Positions 53,982 through 63,212 are shown, numbered from the stretch's first letter. The stretch is 64,000 nucleotides of DNA from Nitrososphaerota archaeon (GCA_021323705.1 JAJPKL010000029.1:1-64000); one strand, 5' to 3'. A program made the numbers and translations. The notes: generated from the sequence alone by a model not told the origin.

Positions 53982-54653
53982 TCAAATTTTTCTGCGTGCT
54001 GTGAATGCAAGCGCAAACTCTTCTATTGATTTTTCCCAATTTTTTGCCTTGACTATACCGCTTGCAACCAAGATGCCGTCTGCTCCTAGTTCCAGCGCCT
54101 TTGCAACGTCATCACCTGAGACAATTCCTGCACCGCATAGCAACCGCGTAGAGTTTTTTGCATCTTTTACTGCCTTGACAGAATTTGTAATGACTTCGGG
54201 CCTCTCCTTTGACACCGCCTTTCCGCTTCCTATGAGCTCTGGCGGCTCTATTGCTATAAAATCAGGTTCCAGTCTTGCATACCTCCTTGCCTCGTCTACA
54301 TCTTTTACACATACTACTGATGTCATCTTCAAGGCCCTCAGTCTTGAAACAATCTCCTCTATCTCCTGGGGTGATATTCTGTGCTCGCTGTGGTTGACAA
54401 GAGAGCCTTGGACTTTGGATTTTTTCAAAAGTTCTGGAACTACAAACCCAGTAGTGCTGCCCACTTTTGCAATATCGACATGTTGGGAAAATACCGTGAC
54501 TGGAATCTTTGTTGTTTCAGATATGAGGTGTTGGGGAGGGCAGACAACAATTTTGGTTTTGCATTTTTTGGCAACTTTAGAAGCTGCTCGTGCAAGCCGC
54601 AGTGATTTTAAATCTGCAATCTCTTCATAATTTTTAAAGTTGATGATGAACAA
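53982..54653 (-). CDS. tpiA: Triosephosphate isomerase (archaeal type)
   Basis: A short archaeal TIM of 223 residues. Markers are INFKNYEE (catalytic Lys), NHSEHRISPQEI (catalytic His), VVCVKDVDEA, DFIAIEPPELIGSGKAVS (catalytic Glu) and CGAGIVSGDDVAKALELGADGILVASG. It interconverts dihydroxyacetone phosphate and glyceraldehyde 3-phosphate. Its gene lies 25 bp upstream of ppdK on the same strand, and both serve gluconeogenesis. The large plus-strand frame (53974-54630) is a shadow. Confidence 0.92.
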   Translation of the reverse strand: MFIINFKNYEEIADLKSLRLARAASKVAKKCKTKIVVCPPQHLISETTKIPVTVFSQHVDIAKVGSTTGFVVPELLKKSKVQGSLVNHSEHRISPQEIEEIVSRLRALKMTSVVCVKDVDEARRYARLEPDFIAIEPPELIGSGKAVSKERPEVITNSVKAVKDAKNSTRLLCGAGIVSGDDVAKALELGADGILVASGIVKAKNWEKSIEEFALAFTARRKI

Positions 54654-54793
54654 CGTCTTTTCATCTGATTTTGTTCTGCCCTATATATCAAGAGATTGTT
54701 TGGGAAATGAACAATGATGCGCCAATTTTTTAAACTAAGAAATGAAAACTGTATTCATATGTGCTGCAAGCATCATTGTGGTGATTTATTTTC

Positions 54794-55114
54794 ATGGTGG
54801 TTATAGATTGCGCTGGAGATAATGAAACTGCATATGATCTTGAGACCTATCTGAAAAATATTGACATCGAGGCAAAGGCAGAAGAGTCATTTGTAACTGT
54901 GAACAAAAATAATGTGGAACAACTCTTACGCCTCTTTCTTTTAGAAACAAACAGAGTGGGCTACAACATGCGCAAGATAGATTCTGAAAATTTTCTCTTA
55001 TCTAAAGAAGTACAAATTGAAGATTTTGACCTCCTACGCTGTGAAATGTGCGGACACGTGCTGTCAAATGAGTATGAGCTGATGAATCACAGACGTACTC
55101 ATGGGCTGATATAG
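54794..55114 (+). CDS. Small protein with C-terminal C2H2 zinc finger
   Basis: Residues 1-75 form a small alpha/beta region (MVVIDCAGDNETAYDLETYL...). The C-terminus has a C2H2 finger: CEMCGHVLSNEYELMNHRRTH. The finger spacing (C-x2-C-x12-H-x4-H) is normal. It may bind nucleic acid or protein. It is alone on this strand with 130-140 bp of AT-rich DNA upstream. Confidence 0.65.
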   Translation: MVVIDCAGDNETAYDLETYLKNIDIEAKAEESFVTVNKNNVEQLLRLFLLETNRVGYNMRKIDSENFLLSKEVQIEDFDLLRCEMCGHVLSNEYELMNHRRTHGLI

Positions 55115-55200
55115 CAACTCCGTAAATAATTTTGTGCTACATGTATGGTTAGACAAACATGTGCTCAAAATTATTATAGACTAGAGCAGAAAAAGAAACC

Positions 55201-55506
55201 GTGAAAATAGAATCTCTTGCAATGTTGCAGCAACTCCAAAATTTGATGGCAGACCTGAAATCTACCGGGCCATCCGATGAGGATCTTGCCAAATCGACAT
55301 TTAAAAAAATACTTGAAAGCGGAGACACCTACAGCGTGACAGAATTGGAAAACTGGTTTGCAAGTCAAACAAATATCTTGGAGCAAGCAGTAATTGATAG
55401 GTTGATGAACATTGCACATTATCAAAAATCAAAATTTGAGGCCAACAATAAATTCAGGATGATATCTGATGGTGACAATGAATGCAGCTGTGGCGGAAGT
55501 CACTAG
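55201..55506 (+). CDS. Conserved hypothetical helical protein with CxC tail
   Basis: A 101-residue helical protein (GTG start 55201) of unknown family, with an extreme C-terminus of ECSCGGSH that could bind metal. It ends directly before the stop of convergent L40e (TAG 55504-55506; L40e stop 55507-55509). Confidence 0.5.
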   Translation: MKIESLAMLQQLQNLMADLKSTGPSDEDLAKSTFKKILESGDTYSVTELENWFASQTNILEQAVIDRLMNIAHYQKSKFEANNKFRMISDGDNECSCGGSH

Positions 55507-55674
55507 CTACTTTTTGATGCCAAGAGTTCTGTTCTTTAATCTAAGGTAAGAGTTGTGGCACTTGCGGCATCTTGTGGCAGCCATCGAGTTTTTGGCGCCG
55601 CATGAAAAGCAGACCTTGAAGTAAAGTCTCGCCTTTTGTGCAATTTGCTTTTTTAGTGGATCTGTGATTGGCAT
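55507..55674 (-). CDS. rpl40e: 50S ribosomal protein L40e
   Basis: A 55-residue protein starting MPITDPLKKQIAQKARLY, with zinc ribbon VCFSCGAKN...RCRKCHNSYLRLKNR and a basic end (LGIKK). This is the archaeal L40e ribosomal protein. It is encoded just downstream of sucD on the same strand. Confidence 0.93.
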   Translation of the reverse strand: MPITDPLKKQIAQKARLYFKVCFSCGAKNSMAATRCRKCHNSYLRLKNRTLGIKK

Positions 55675-55696
55675 TTCTTTCTCTCCTGCTTACCTG

Positions 55697-56617
55697 CTAT
55701 TTGTTTCTACCCTTTCCAAGCTTGCCTGCAAGCAGCATTGGCACTTCGGCGGGTCTTTTGGCCACAGGTACATTTGCCTTGGCATACATGGATACCTTTG
55801 ATTCTGCCGAGCCGTAGGTTCCATAGATTATGGCACCTGCATGGCCCATTCTCTTCTCTTTTGGTGCCGCACGTCCTGCAATGTATGCGACAACTGGCTT
55901 GTCAAACTTGGTATCAATGATGTGCTGGGCCAGCATCTCTTCTGCGTCTCCGCCTATCTCTCCTACTACAACTACGCCGTCAATGTTGGCTCCATCCCTG
56001 ATTGTATCAAATGCTTGAATCAGCGGCGCACCATTGATTGGGTCTCCACCTATTCCAAAACAGATACTTTGGCCAAAGTTTGCAAGTGAGAGATGATGGG
56101 ATACTTCGTACATCAATGTACCGCTTCGTGATATTACTGCAATTCTGCCGGGCTTGAAAGGTGACGCTGGCATGATTCCAATCTTTATGACTCCGGGTAT
56201 TATGATGCCTGGTGTGTTTGGTCCTACAACAATGGCGTCTTTCTTTTTTGCCAAGTCTACAACGGTCAAGGCGTCTTTCACCGGCACATGCTCTGGAATT
56301 GCAATTAGTAGCTTGATTCCTGCCTCCAGTGCTTCTATTGCAGCACCGAGGAAAAATTTTGCAGGGACAAAAATTATCGAAATCTTGGCACCGGTTGCAC
56401 TTACAGCCTCTTTCATGTTTTCATAGATTGGAACTCCCTCGAGTTTTTGTCCGCCTTTGCCAGGTGTGACTCCTGCTACGATGTTGGTACCATATGCCAG
56501 CATCTGCTGTGTATGGAAAGAACCAAACTTTCCGGTAATTCCTTGAACTATGACTGGTTTTTTCTTGTAATCCTTGTCTCCCTCTTTTCCAATTAACAGA
56601 TCAAAAAGGTCAGCCAT
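55697..56617 (-). CDS. sucD: Succinyl-CoA synthetase alpha subunit
   Basis: The phosphohistidine-bearing subunit. Key parts: [23 protein letters not shown] (CoA-binding), [28 protein letters not shown] and the catalytic His in [14 protein letters not shown]. The start is ATG 56617, with GAGGT eight bases upstream as ribosome site; TTG 56632 is a weaker option. It overlaps the end of sucC by eight bases, so the two are coupled. Interconverts succinyl-CoA and succinate. Confidence 0.92.
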   Translation of the reverse strand: MADLFDLLIGKEGDKDYKKKPVIVQGITGKFGSFHTQQMLAYGTNIVAGVTPGKGGQKLEGVPIYENMKEAVSATGAKISIIFVPAKFFLGAAIEALEAGIKLLIAIPEHVPVKDALTVVDLAKKKDAIVVGPNTPGIIIPGVIKIGIMPASPFKPGRIAVISRSGTLMYEVSHHLSLANFGQSICFGIGGDPINGAPLIQAFDTIRDGANIDGVVVVGEIGGDAEEMLAQHIIDTKFDKPVVAYIAGRAAPKEKRMGHAGAIIYGTYGSAESKVSMYAKANVPVAKRPAEVPMLLAGKLGKGRNK

Positions 56618-57722
56618 TTTTATTGACCTCAATTACTGCCGCATTTATTGCTTCTTCAATTGTGTCAAACATCTTTGTCCTAGATCCTTTCAGCATCTCT
56701 TTTGACTTGTCTGCTTCTGCACCCGACATCCTTGCAAAGACTGGAACATCAATTATCTTGTTATCAAACGCCTTGATGAACGCCGTTGCAACAGTTGTTG
56801 TTTTGACAATGCCGCCGTAAAGATTCACAAGCACTCCCCTGACTTTTTTCATCTTGCTGATAAGCGTAAGTGCCTCGTATACAGTATCAGTTGTGGCGCC
56901 TCCTCCAACATCAAGAAAACATGCAGGCTTGCCTCCGTGGTCAGATAGCATGTCTAGAGTAGACATGACTAGGCCTGCACCATTTCCAACTACTGCAATG
57001 TTTCCCTCAAGCTCTACAAGTGAGAAACCGCTCTTCTCAGCCCTCTCCTCGAGCTCGGACACTTCTTGAAACTTGCGCAGCTCGTCGTGCCTGAACATGG
57101 CATTATCGTCAATTATCACTTTTCCATCAAGGGCAAAAAGGGTGTCGTCCTTTAGCACTGCAAGAGGGTTGATTTCTGCAAGCTCTGCCTCCTTTTCAAC
57201 TGTAATCTTGGATAGTTTTTTGAGTATGTCTACAAACTGGGCCAACGCTTTATCCTTGAGGCCCATCTCCTTGCCCACTTCTTCTGCAGTCTTCGAGTCT
57301 ACATCACCCAATCCTACCTCACGAATTATCTGGTTCTTGACCGACTCTATCTCGACTCCTCCTTCTACAGAAGCAATTATTGTATAGCATCTTTTACTTC
57401 GATTCAAAAACAAGGAGAGGTAAAGTTCTTTTTTGATGTCGGCCATCTTTTCAAGCAAAATTGCTTTGGTCTTTTCTCCCTTGACCACTTTTTGCATAAT
57501 CTCTGGATACTTGAGCTCAAACTCGTCTGCATTGTGACATTTCTGTATTGCTCCTGCTTTTCCTCTTCCACCTACTGCCATCTGTGCCTTGATTACAAAC
57601 GGATAGCCAAGCTTTGCAGCATCTTTTCTGCCCTGCTCAATATCTGTTGATGTGAGTCCTTGCGGAATGGGAATGGAATAATCTGAAAATAAAGACTTGG
57701 CTTGATATTCAAGTAACCGCAT
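56610..57722 (-). CDS. sucC: Succinyl-CoA synthetase beta subunit
   Basis: The ATP-grasp subunit of 370 residues: RLLEYQAKSLFSDYSIPIPQG, FVIKAQMAVGGRGKAGAIQ, EINPLAVLKD, NGAGLVMSTLDMLSDHGGKPACFLDVGGGA and NLYGGIVKTT. TATA-like GATTATAAAG lies about 26 bp upstream of ATG 57722. Together with sucD it forms the ligase used in the TCA cycle branch. Confidence 0.93.
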   Translation of the reverse strand: MRLLEYQAKSLFSDYSIPIPQGLTSTDIEQGRKDAAKLGYPFVIKAQMAVGGRGKAGAIQKCHNADEFELKYPEIMQKVVKGEKTKAILLEKMADIKKELYLSLFLNRSKRCYTIIASVEGGVEIESVKNQIIREVGLGDVDSKTAEEVGKEMGLKDKALAQFVDILKKLSKITVEKEAELAEINPLAVLKDDTLFALDGKVIIDDNAMFRHDELRKFQEVSELEERAEKSGFSLVELEGNIAVVGNGAGLVMSTLDMLSDHGGKPACFLDVGGGATTDTVYEALTLISKMKKVRGVLVNLYGGIVKTTTVATAFIKAFDNKIIDVPVFARMSGAEADKSKEMLKGSRTKMFDTIEEAINAAVIEVNKNG

Positions 57723-57892
57723 GGAACTTTTTCATTTTTATGGTCTTTATAATCTGTTGGCTAGGTCAAGCCTCAATATTGCATGCCAGAAAAATTTTGA
57801 TTTATCTTATCAAGATCTGTTTTGATGTCGTATCCCCGTGCTTGCAACTTTGATGTTTTATTTTACTGATCAATTTTACTTGTGTCAAAATG

Positions 57893-58017
57893 TATCATAA
57901 GATTGCAATTTTGTGATAAGGAGAGTTAAAAACACCCTCTCTTAACCTAGAAATGTTTTGGAGCAAGGGCCATGGCAAGAGAGTATCCTTTGGGTACTCG
58001 GTCACACTCCAAAACAT
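57893..58017 (+). ncRNA. Candidate structured RNA: hairpins upstream of a hypothetical gene
   Basis: Two strong stems are visible. The first is TATCATAA (57893-57900) with TTGTGATA (57911-57918). The second has outer arms ATGTTTTGGAG (57953-57963) and CTCCAAAACAT (58007-58017), 11 bp, enclosing an inner 8 bp stem GAGTATCC/GGGTACTC (57981-57988/57992-57999) with a TTT loop. A further four-base pairing (57968-57971 with 58000-58003) is possible. A TATA-like TTTTATTTTA lies about 30 bp upstream of the first hairpin. A 6 bp hairpin (AGGTTT/AAACCT) follows near 58028-58045. It could be a free RNA or a leader. I assign no class, and the same strand also holds a 25-codon reading frame, so this is tentative. 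Confidence 0.4.
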
Positions 58018-58137
58018 CCTTCAGTTATAGGTTTTTGAAGAAACCTCTTAAAATGAGATAAAAGCACTAGTATAATTGCATTATGCTGTTTTTTAATTTT
58101 GAAAATTTCCAAAACATTTCTATAATTTATACAATAC

Positions 58138-58551
58138 ATGGCCTATCATAGCCTATTTCATATACTTTCATGGGAATATTATGGCATGAGGCCGGAGGAC
58201 TTTTGCGATCTGGTGCTAGGACTTGATGGAAAGATAAGATATGCTGGCCTCTATCTAAATGAGAACTATTCCTACAAACTACAAAAGAACATTCATCAAT
58301 ATTTCACAGATGAAGAAAACATGATATCAGTAAAGACCGAGGTTGTGAGGGCATCGCTTCGCAGATACATGTCAGAAAAAGTGGGCGAGCCAATCTACGC
58401 CATGACGCAATATCTCAAAGTCAAACTGATTACTGTGCACTTTATGAATACTAACCTTCTTCTGATAAGCGCCGAGCCTGATGCAAATCATGACAATATC
58501 ATAAAAAAAGCACTAGATCTGGTCAAAACCCACGGACAGTCATTAGAATAG
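58138..58551 (+). CDS. Conserved hypothetical protein, probably thaumarchaeal
   Basis: A 137-residue soluble alpha/beta protein starting MAYHSLFHILSW. It has LDGKIRYAGLYLNENY followed by helices and 'LLISAEPDANHDNIIKKAL' near the end, reminiscent of small sensor-like domains, but I can assign no family. It lies between two structured intergenic regions. Confidence 0.55.
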   Translation: MAYHSLFHILSWEYYGMRPEDFCDLVLGLDGKIRYAGLYLNENYSYKLQKNIHQYFTDEENMISVKTEVVRASLRRYMSEKVGEPIYAMTQYLKVKLITVHFMNTNLLLISAEPDANHDNIIKKALDLVKTHGQSLE

Positions 58552-58606
58552 GTACCGCGCAACTACTTGCAATATTGTAGAAACGTGAGGTTTCGGAACG
58601 AACGAA

Positions 58607-58712
58607 CACACTCTTTTCAATAGGTGTGACGTAATCTATGTGTAAGTTGTAGATTCTTACCGAAGTAGCATGTCCTCGGGTTTTCCCGGGGACAATCTAC
58701 TTTGTTTTTATT
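58607..58712 (+). ncRNA. Candidate structured RNA or terminator with alternative pairings
   Basis: The core hairpin TGTCCTCGGG (58671-58680) / CCCGGGGACA (58685-58694) has a TTTT loop and only one G-U pair. An outer stem GTAGAT (58649-58654) / ATCTAC (58695-58700) encloses it with a 16 nt left bulge. AATCTA at 58633-58638 can also pair with TAGATT at 58650-58655, which excludes the outer stem, so two folds compete. A T-rich tail (TTTGTTTTTATT) follows. It could be the 3' end of the upstream gene's mRNA, or a separate RNA. Confidence 0.4.
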
Positions 58713-58736
58713 GGAATTAACATGACTGCAGAAAAA

Positions 58737-59066
58737 TTAACTAAATTGCTCTTCTAATAAATCCACACAAGAAAGCAAAAGGTCCCTGCTTTTCTTGACA
58801 AGCCATGCTGGAAACTCTTCTATTGTAAAAACAATCTGCTGCTGGAAACTTGGAGGTATGCCTCCGCCTGACGTTACAACTTGTACTATCACATAACTTT
58901 CAGTCAGGGTGCATACAGTTTCTTGGTACGATTCGCCTTCCTCTTCCATGGTAGTTCTGTAAAGCACTATTGGAAGCTTTGTTCGTGCCACATGCGCAGA
59001 GCCTCGCTTTAACAGTACCTGAAAATGTGATAACAGCCATCCGTCTAGAGTTATCTGTTTTGGCAT
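58737..59066 (-). CDS. Hypothetical protein
   Basis: A 109-residue soluble protein, mixed beta and helix (MPKQITLDGWLLSHFQVLLKR...; QQQIVFTIEEFPAWLVKKSRDLL). No family recognised. ATG 59066 is the first start. It lies just upstream of ileS in the transcription direction (47 bp after it on the plus map), so it is probably separately transcribed or leads a short operon with ileS. Confidence 0.5.
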   Translation of the reverse strand: MPKQITLDGWLLSHFQVLLKRGSAHVARTKLPIVLYRTTMEEEGESYQETVCTLTESYVIVQVVTSGGGIPPSFQQQIVFTIEEFPAWLVKKSRDLLLSCVDLLEEQFS

Positions 59067-59112
59067 GAGTCTTACTTCCTTTTTTTAATTATTTAATTGG
59101 ATGGTTCAAAGG

Positions 59113-62100
59113 CTACTCAATAGAGATTTGGATCTTTTGACCATCAAGATCTTCATCCTTGTAGTTTTTTGCGCCATCTGAAAATTCTATCTTTTTTGCC
59201 CTTACGAGAAAAGCAAGCTCAGCTTGTTTTTCTTTTACCATGGTTAGGGATTCGTCGTCAAGACCTAGTATATAGGCAGAGCCCAACACGTCTGTAGGAT
59301 TGTATCCACGCTCCTTTCGCAATACCTGTAATCGCCTTGCAATGTCCCTCACAAGCCCACGGGCCATCATCTCACGGTTTCGTGTGGTGCTGATAAATAC
59401 CACAAGTGAGTCACGCCTTGCCATTGCATATCCTTCTTGTTCTGCAAAATCTATGACAAAGTCTTCTCTTTCAAGTGTAATCTTGTTGTTGCCAAGATCA
59501 AACACAAAGGTGCCGTTTTTTAGCAAGCCTTCTACTATTGCGGCAGGTTCTGTCTCTGAAAACTTGGAAACAAGTCTGACCATGTCTTGCTTTGCCTTTG
59601 GACCAATTCTCTTTCTTTCTAACTCTACTTTTGGAACTATTGGAAGCTTTGCCTTCATTAGATTTGATAAAAGTTCAAGCCCTTCGGATTTTGGTATCTC
59701 TACAATCTTGTATTTTTCAACGTTGAGCTGTAAGAGTAACAGGTCGGCAAGTGATTCAAGTTTTTCTTTTTGTGATGGCTCGACACAGATTATCGCTTCA
59801 TTTAGAGGCCATCTCCGTTTCAACTTTCCCTTCATTCTTGCTGCTGCAGAAACAGAGACTGACTCTTTCATCAAGTCAAACGACTCTTCGATTCGTTCAT
59901 TGGCAAGAGATTGATTGGGCACTGCAAAGTCTTCAAGGAGTACGTTCTTTTTTTCTGAAAACATTGCAGTGTATAGGTACTGTGTTGTAAACGGACAAAT
60001 TGGATGCAACAAGACATCAAGCGTCTTTAAAATTTCACTTAGCGTTGCGTATATTGCAAGCCTCCTCTCTCTTGCTTGCTCGTCTTCTGCCCACAGCTCT
60101 TCTCGCGTAATGGGAATGTAGACTTGGCTTACAGAATTTATGACAAAATCATCAATTGCCCTTGCAGACTCGTGAAACCTGCACCTGTCTTGGGATTCTA
60201 TTACAGTTGAGATGAGTTTTTGGAGTTTTGACAATGCCCACATCTCTGGTTCCTTCAGCAGGTTCTTGTCTTTTGCCCACTGTACGGTGTAAGTCTTGTC
60301 ATACCTGTCGTACTCGCTGTTCTGCTTTAGGTAGACATGCAGGTGATACAGCGTGCTTAGGATCTGGTACGGCCTTGAGACAAGCTCGTCTGTGCTAAAG
60401 TTGAGCGGCTCGATGGGGCTTGACTTCCACATGAAATACAGTCGAATCAAGTCAACGGAATACTTGGTTAGCAACTCAATTGCATCAAGCACGTTTCCTT
60501 GGCTCTTGCTCATCTTGTTGCCGTTTTTGTCAAGCACGTGTCCTTGAAACAGAAATGACTTGAAAGGAGCAACTGGTGCGTTATTGAATATCACGTTTTC
60601 TATTAGCAGGGTATATGCCCACCCCCTTGTCTGGTCGATACCTTCTGTCAGAAAGACTGCGGGGATGTGCTGCTTGAAATCCTCATCAGTCAGCGATGCA
60701 TAAGGTGCGGCGCCGCTGTTGTGCCATGTATCTAACACAAACTGTTCTCTTTCCATCTTGGAACCGCACTTGTCGCACTTTATCACAACCTTGTCTACCC
60801 ATGGCCTGTGAAGCTCAAAGTTTGGTCCGTCGGGAAGATCTGATGCTGACTTGATTATATCCTGCCTTGAGAAAAACCATTTTTGATTGCCACAGTTTTT
60901 GCAGTTCCACAGGGGCAAAGGACATCCCCAAATGCGTTCCCTTGAGATGCACCATGGGTGCTTGTCCTTGATTATCTCCACAAATCTGTTTCTTGGAGGC
61001 TCGAAAAAATACTCGACACTTTCTGCAGCCTTTACTGCCTTGTCACCTAACCTGTCAAGAAAATAAAAGAACCCGCGCCTTGCAAGCCAGAGCAGCTTAT
61101 GCTGTGATCTCCAACAGAGTGGATACTGATGCTTTATCTTTCCAATCCTGACAAGCGCATTTTTTTCCTTGACTGCGCTGACTATCTTTTCGTCTGCATC
61201 CCTTACAAAAAGGTCTGCAAAAATCCCTGCATCTTTTGTAAACTTGGCCTCATCGTCTATAGGGTTGAAAATAGGTATCTTTCGTTTTGTTGCAATCTCA
61301 AAGTCTTCTTCTCCATTTGCAGGAGAGAGGTGCACAAGACCGCTTCCTGTCTGCACATCTACAAAATCTTCTGAAACTACAATGTGGAAATTGGGAAGAA
61401 CTGCACGCTCCCTGAGACCGGGTATCTCATCTGAAAGCGGATGGATGTATTTTTTCCCCTCAAGGGTTGAGCCCTTGACTTCCTTGATGACTGTATATTG
61501 TTCTACCCTTGCCTCCTTTGCAAATTCTTCAAGGCGGGTCTTTCCAACAAGCCATGTTTGGCCATCCACCTTGATGTGGACATAGGTCTCTTCTGGATTT
61601 ACTCCAACCATTGTATCTGTAACCAGAGTAAACGGCATTGTGGTCCAAACTATTAGAAACAGATCTTCGTCTTGCAGCTTTACCTTGTAGTACAGAGATG
61701 GGTCTTGCACTGTATCGTATCCTTGGTTTACCTCGGCATGACTAAGCGATGTCTGGCAGCTTGGGCAGTATGCAACTACCTTGTAAGCCTCAGAAAGAAT
61801 TCCGTTTTCATGAGCTTTTTTTAGATACTTCCATTCTCGTTCTATGTAATCATCCTTGTATGTCCAGTATGCATTTTTTTGGTTAAATGACATTCCAAGC
61901 AATTTATCCGCAGCGACCCATGTCTCGTTGAATCGGTGTACAATTTTCTTGCACTCTGCAACAATTTTTTCAATGCCTGCTGACTCGATTACCTGCGACT
62001 TGCTTCCTGATATTCCAAGCTCCTTTTCTGCCTGCAGCTCAACTGGAAGACCTTGTGTATCCCACCCTGCATTGAAGATGACCCTGTATCCTCGTAAGGT

Positions 62101-62310
62101 CATGTATCTGTACCAGAGGTCCTTCATTATCCTGCCGCGTAGATGGCCTGCATGGGGCGTACCATTCATTGTAGGCGGACCTTCGATGAATGCAATTTTT
62201 TTTGTCTTGTTTTGAGAATCGAAAATTAATCTCTCTAAATCCATATCTGACATCTGCCGCTTTACTTCTTCTTCTATCTTCTTTGGGTTAAACTCGCTTG
62301 AAATCTGCAT
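59113..62310 (-). CDS. ileS: Isoleucyl-tRNA synthetase
   Basis: A 1,065-residue class I synthetase. It has the HIGH-like motif (GTPHAGHLRGR), WDTQGLPVELQAEKELG, the editing domain, a zinc-ligand pair (CKNCGNQKW and CDKCGSKM), KMSKSQGNVLDA and a helical anticodon-binding domain. The archaeal/eukaryotic-type C-terminus is present. The start is ATG 62310. Confidence 0.96.
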   Translation of the reverse strand: MQISSEFNPKKIEEEVKRQMSDMDLERLIFDSQNKTKKIAFIEGPPTMNGTPHAGHLRGRIMKDLWYRYMTLRGYRVIFNAGWDTQGLPVELQAEKELGISGSKSQVIESAGIEKIVAECKKIVHRFNETWVAADKLLGMSFNQKNAYWTYKDDYIEREWKYLKKAHENGILSEAYKVVAYCPSCQTSLSHAEVNQGYDTVQDPSLYYKVKLQDEDLFLIVWTTMPFTLVTDTMVGVNPEETYVHIKVDGQTWLVGKTRLEEFAKEARVEQYTVIKEVKGSTLEGKKYIHPLSDEIPGLRERAVLPNFHIVVSEDFVDVQTGSGLVHLSPANGEEDFEIATKRKIPIFNPIDDEAKFTKDAGIFADLFVRDADEKIVSAVKEKNALVRIGKIKHQYPLCWRSQHKLLWLARRGFFYFLDRLGDKAVKAAESVEYFFEPPRNRFVEIIKDKHPWCISRERIWGCPLPLWNCKNCGNQKWFFSRQDIIKSASDLPDGPNFELHRPWVDKVVIKCDKCGSKMEREQFVLDTWHNSGAAPYASLTDEDFKQHIPAVFLTEGIDQTRGWAYTLLIENVIFNNAPVAPFKSFLFQGHVLDKNGNKMSKSQGNVLDAIELLTKYSVDLIRLYFMWKSSPIEPLNFSTDELVSRPYQILSTLYHLHVYLKQNSEYDRYDKTYTVQWAKDKNLLKEPEMWALSKLQKLISTVIESQDRCRFHESARAIDDFVINSVSQVYIPITREELWAEDEQARERRLAIYATLSEILKTLDVLLHPICPFTTQYLYTAMFSEKKNVLLEDFAVPNQSLANERIEESFDLMKESVSVSAAARMKGKLKRRWPLNEAIICVEPSQKEKLESLADLLLLQLNVEKYKIVEIPKSEGLELLSNLMKAKLPIVPKVELERKRIGPKAKQDMVRLVSKFSETEPAAIVEGLLKNGTFVFDLGNNKITLEREDFVIDFAEQEGYAMARRDSLVVFISTTRNREMMARGLVRDIARRLQVLRKERGYNPTDVLGSAYILGLDDESLTMVKEKQAELAFLVRAKKIEFSDGAKNYKDEDLDGQKIQISIE

Positions 62311-62413
62311 TAGCAGATTGAATGGTAACTTGGTGATTTTATAAAGGTAGATTATACCGGATTGGAATCAGGATTGTTTTGCAAAAAGATGCTCTTAGGT
62401 ACTGACATGCGTC

Positions 62414-62890
62414 TCATACCCATACCTTGATTGTACCTTTTTTGTACTTGTCATAGAGTCCCAACTTGTACAACTTGCTTTCTAATTCCTTTTTGAGCTC
62501 CTTTGGCACTACTATGTGAAGTGGAATCACCTTGCCGTTCATCTCCCTCCCCGTAAACGCCTTCAGTTGGGCATCTATGTTGGGGTCGACCTTGACCTTG
62601 GTCTTTACCTCTCCAAAATGACGTAGCGCACCCTTCATTCCTTCTAGGTCTGGTGTATATCCATCTCTCTCTGCGGGCTTTGAGAGTTTCCTATACTTTT
62701 CATCAAATAGTTCAGGTGTCTCTCCCATATCGATATGTGTGATCTTGATTCCTTGGGATTCTAGAGTGTTGGCTAGTGAATTTAACAGTCTTTGGTGTTC
62801 TTCTGATGTCACTTCTGAAAGTATACTGCAAGCAAATTTAGGTATATTTGATTCTGCTTCTTTATTGTAAATGACTTGTTCTGGCAGCAT
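62414..62890 (-). CDS. Conserved hypothetical protein, probably thaumarchaeal
   Basis: A 158-residue protein from ATG 62890 (MLPEQVIYNKEAES...). The 62920 start adds hydrophobic residues and is less likely. It is basic at the C-terminus (YKLGLYDKYKKGTIKVWV). No family recognised. It lies upstream of ileS on the same strand with ~100 bp between. Confidence 0.5.
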   Translation of the reverse strand: MLPEQVIYNKEAESNIPKFACSILSEVTSEEHQRLLNSLANTLESQGIKITHIDMGETPELFDEKYRKLSKPAERDGYTPDLEGMKGALRHFGEVKTKVKVDPNIDAQLKAFTGREMNGKVIPLHIVVPKELKKELESKLYKLGLYDKYKKGTIKVWV

Positions 62891-62920
62891 AAATCCGAAC
62901 CATATCAAATCAAACAGCAA

Positions 62921-63212
62921 TACATGGTAGGTGGGATTTCAAGTTCTAGGACTCTGACAAACTACAATCAATAAACTTCTGTTTATGCCATCACATAACT
63001 ACTATGACAAGATCTGGAAAATAAAACACGGCCAGCATTTGCCATCTAATGACATCTGGTGCATCTACTGCAATGGCCAAAGAAAATGTAAAATTACATG
63101 CATAAACTGTTGTTTTAGTGCTATTGCTTTTTTTAATTTGAATTGTTCTCTGTTTTCTAACATGACAGCTCAAAATTAGGAAGGGAAAGTCTAGCCGCTT
63201 TCCCCAATTTTT
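62921..63212. other. Intergenic region with a Cys-rich short frame and hairpin
   Basis: A 64-codon plus frame (62985-63179) encodes a run with CIYCNGQRKCKITCINCC, but codon use and signals do not settle whether it is real. It ends at TAG 63177-63179, four bases before a hairpin (63183-63204) and a T run. No other gene is visible. A short plus-strand RNA or small protein is possible. Confidence 0.35.
63183..63210 (+). terminator. Hairpin with T-run, likely terminator
   Basis: GGGAAAG (63183-63189) pairs with CTTTCCC (63198-63204), 7 bp with an 8-base loop, followed by CAATTTTT. In the plus direction it would end any transcript from 62985. It also lies just past the stop of the minus-strand membrane protein gene (63213). 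Archaea also use T-runs alone, so the stem may be secondary. Confidence 0.45.

Noticed and set aside
53974-54630. 218-codon plus-strand frame opposite tpiA
   Set aside because: It mirrors the tpiA frame almost end to end; tpiA has all catalytic motifs, while the antisense product is Ser/Thr-rich with no domain.
59300-59914. 204-codon plus-strand frame within ileS
   Set aside because: Antisense to the isoleucyl-tRNA synthetase C-terminal region, which is fully coding.
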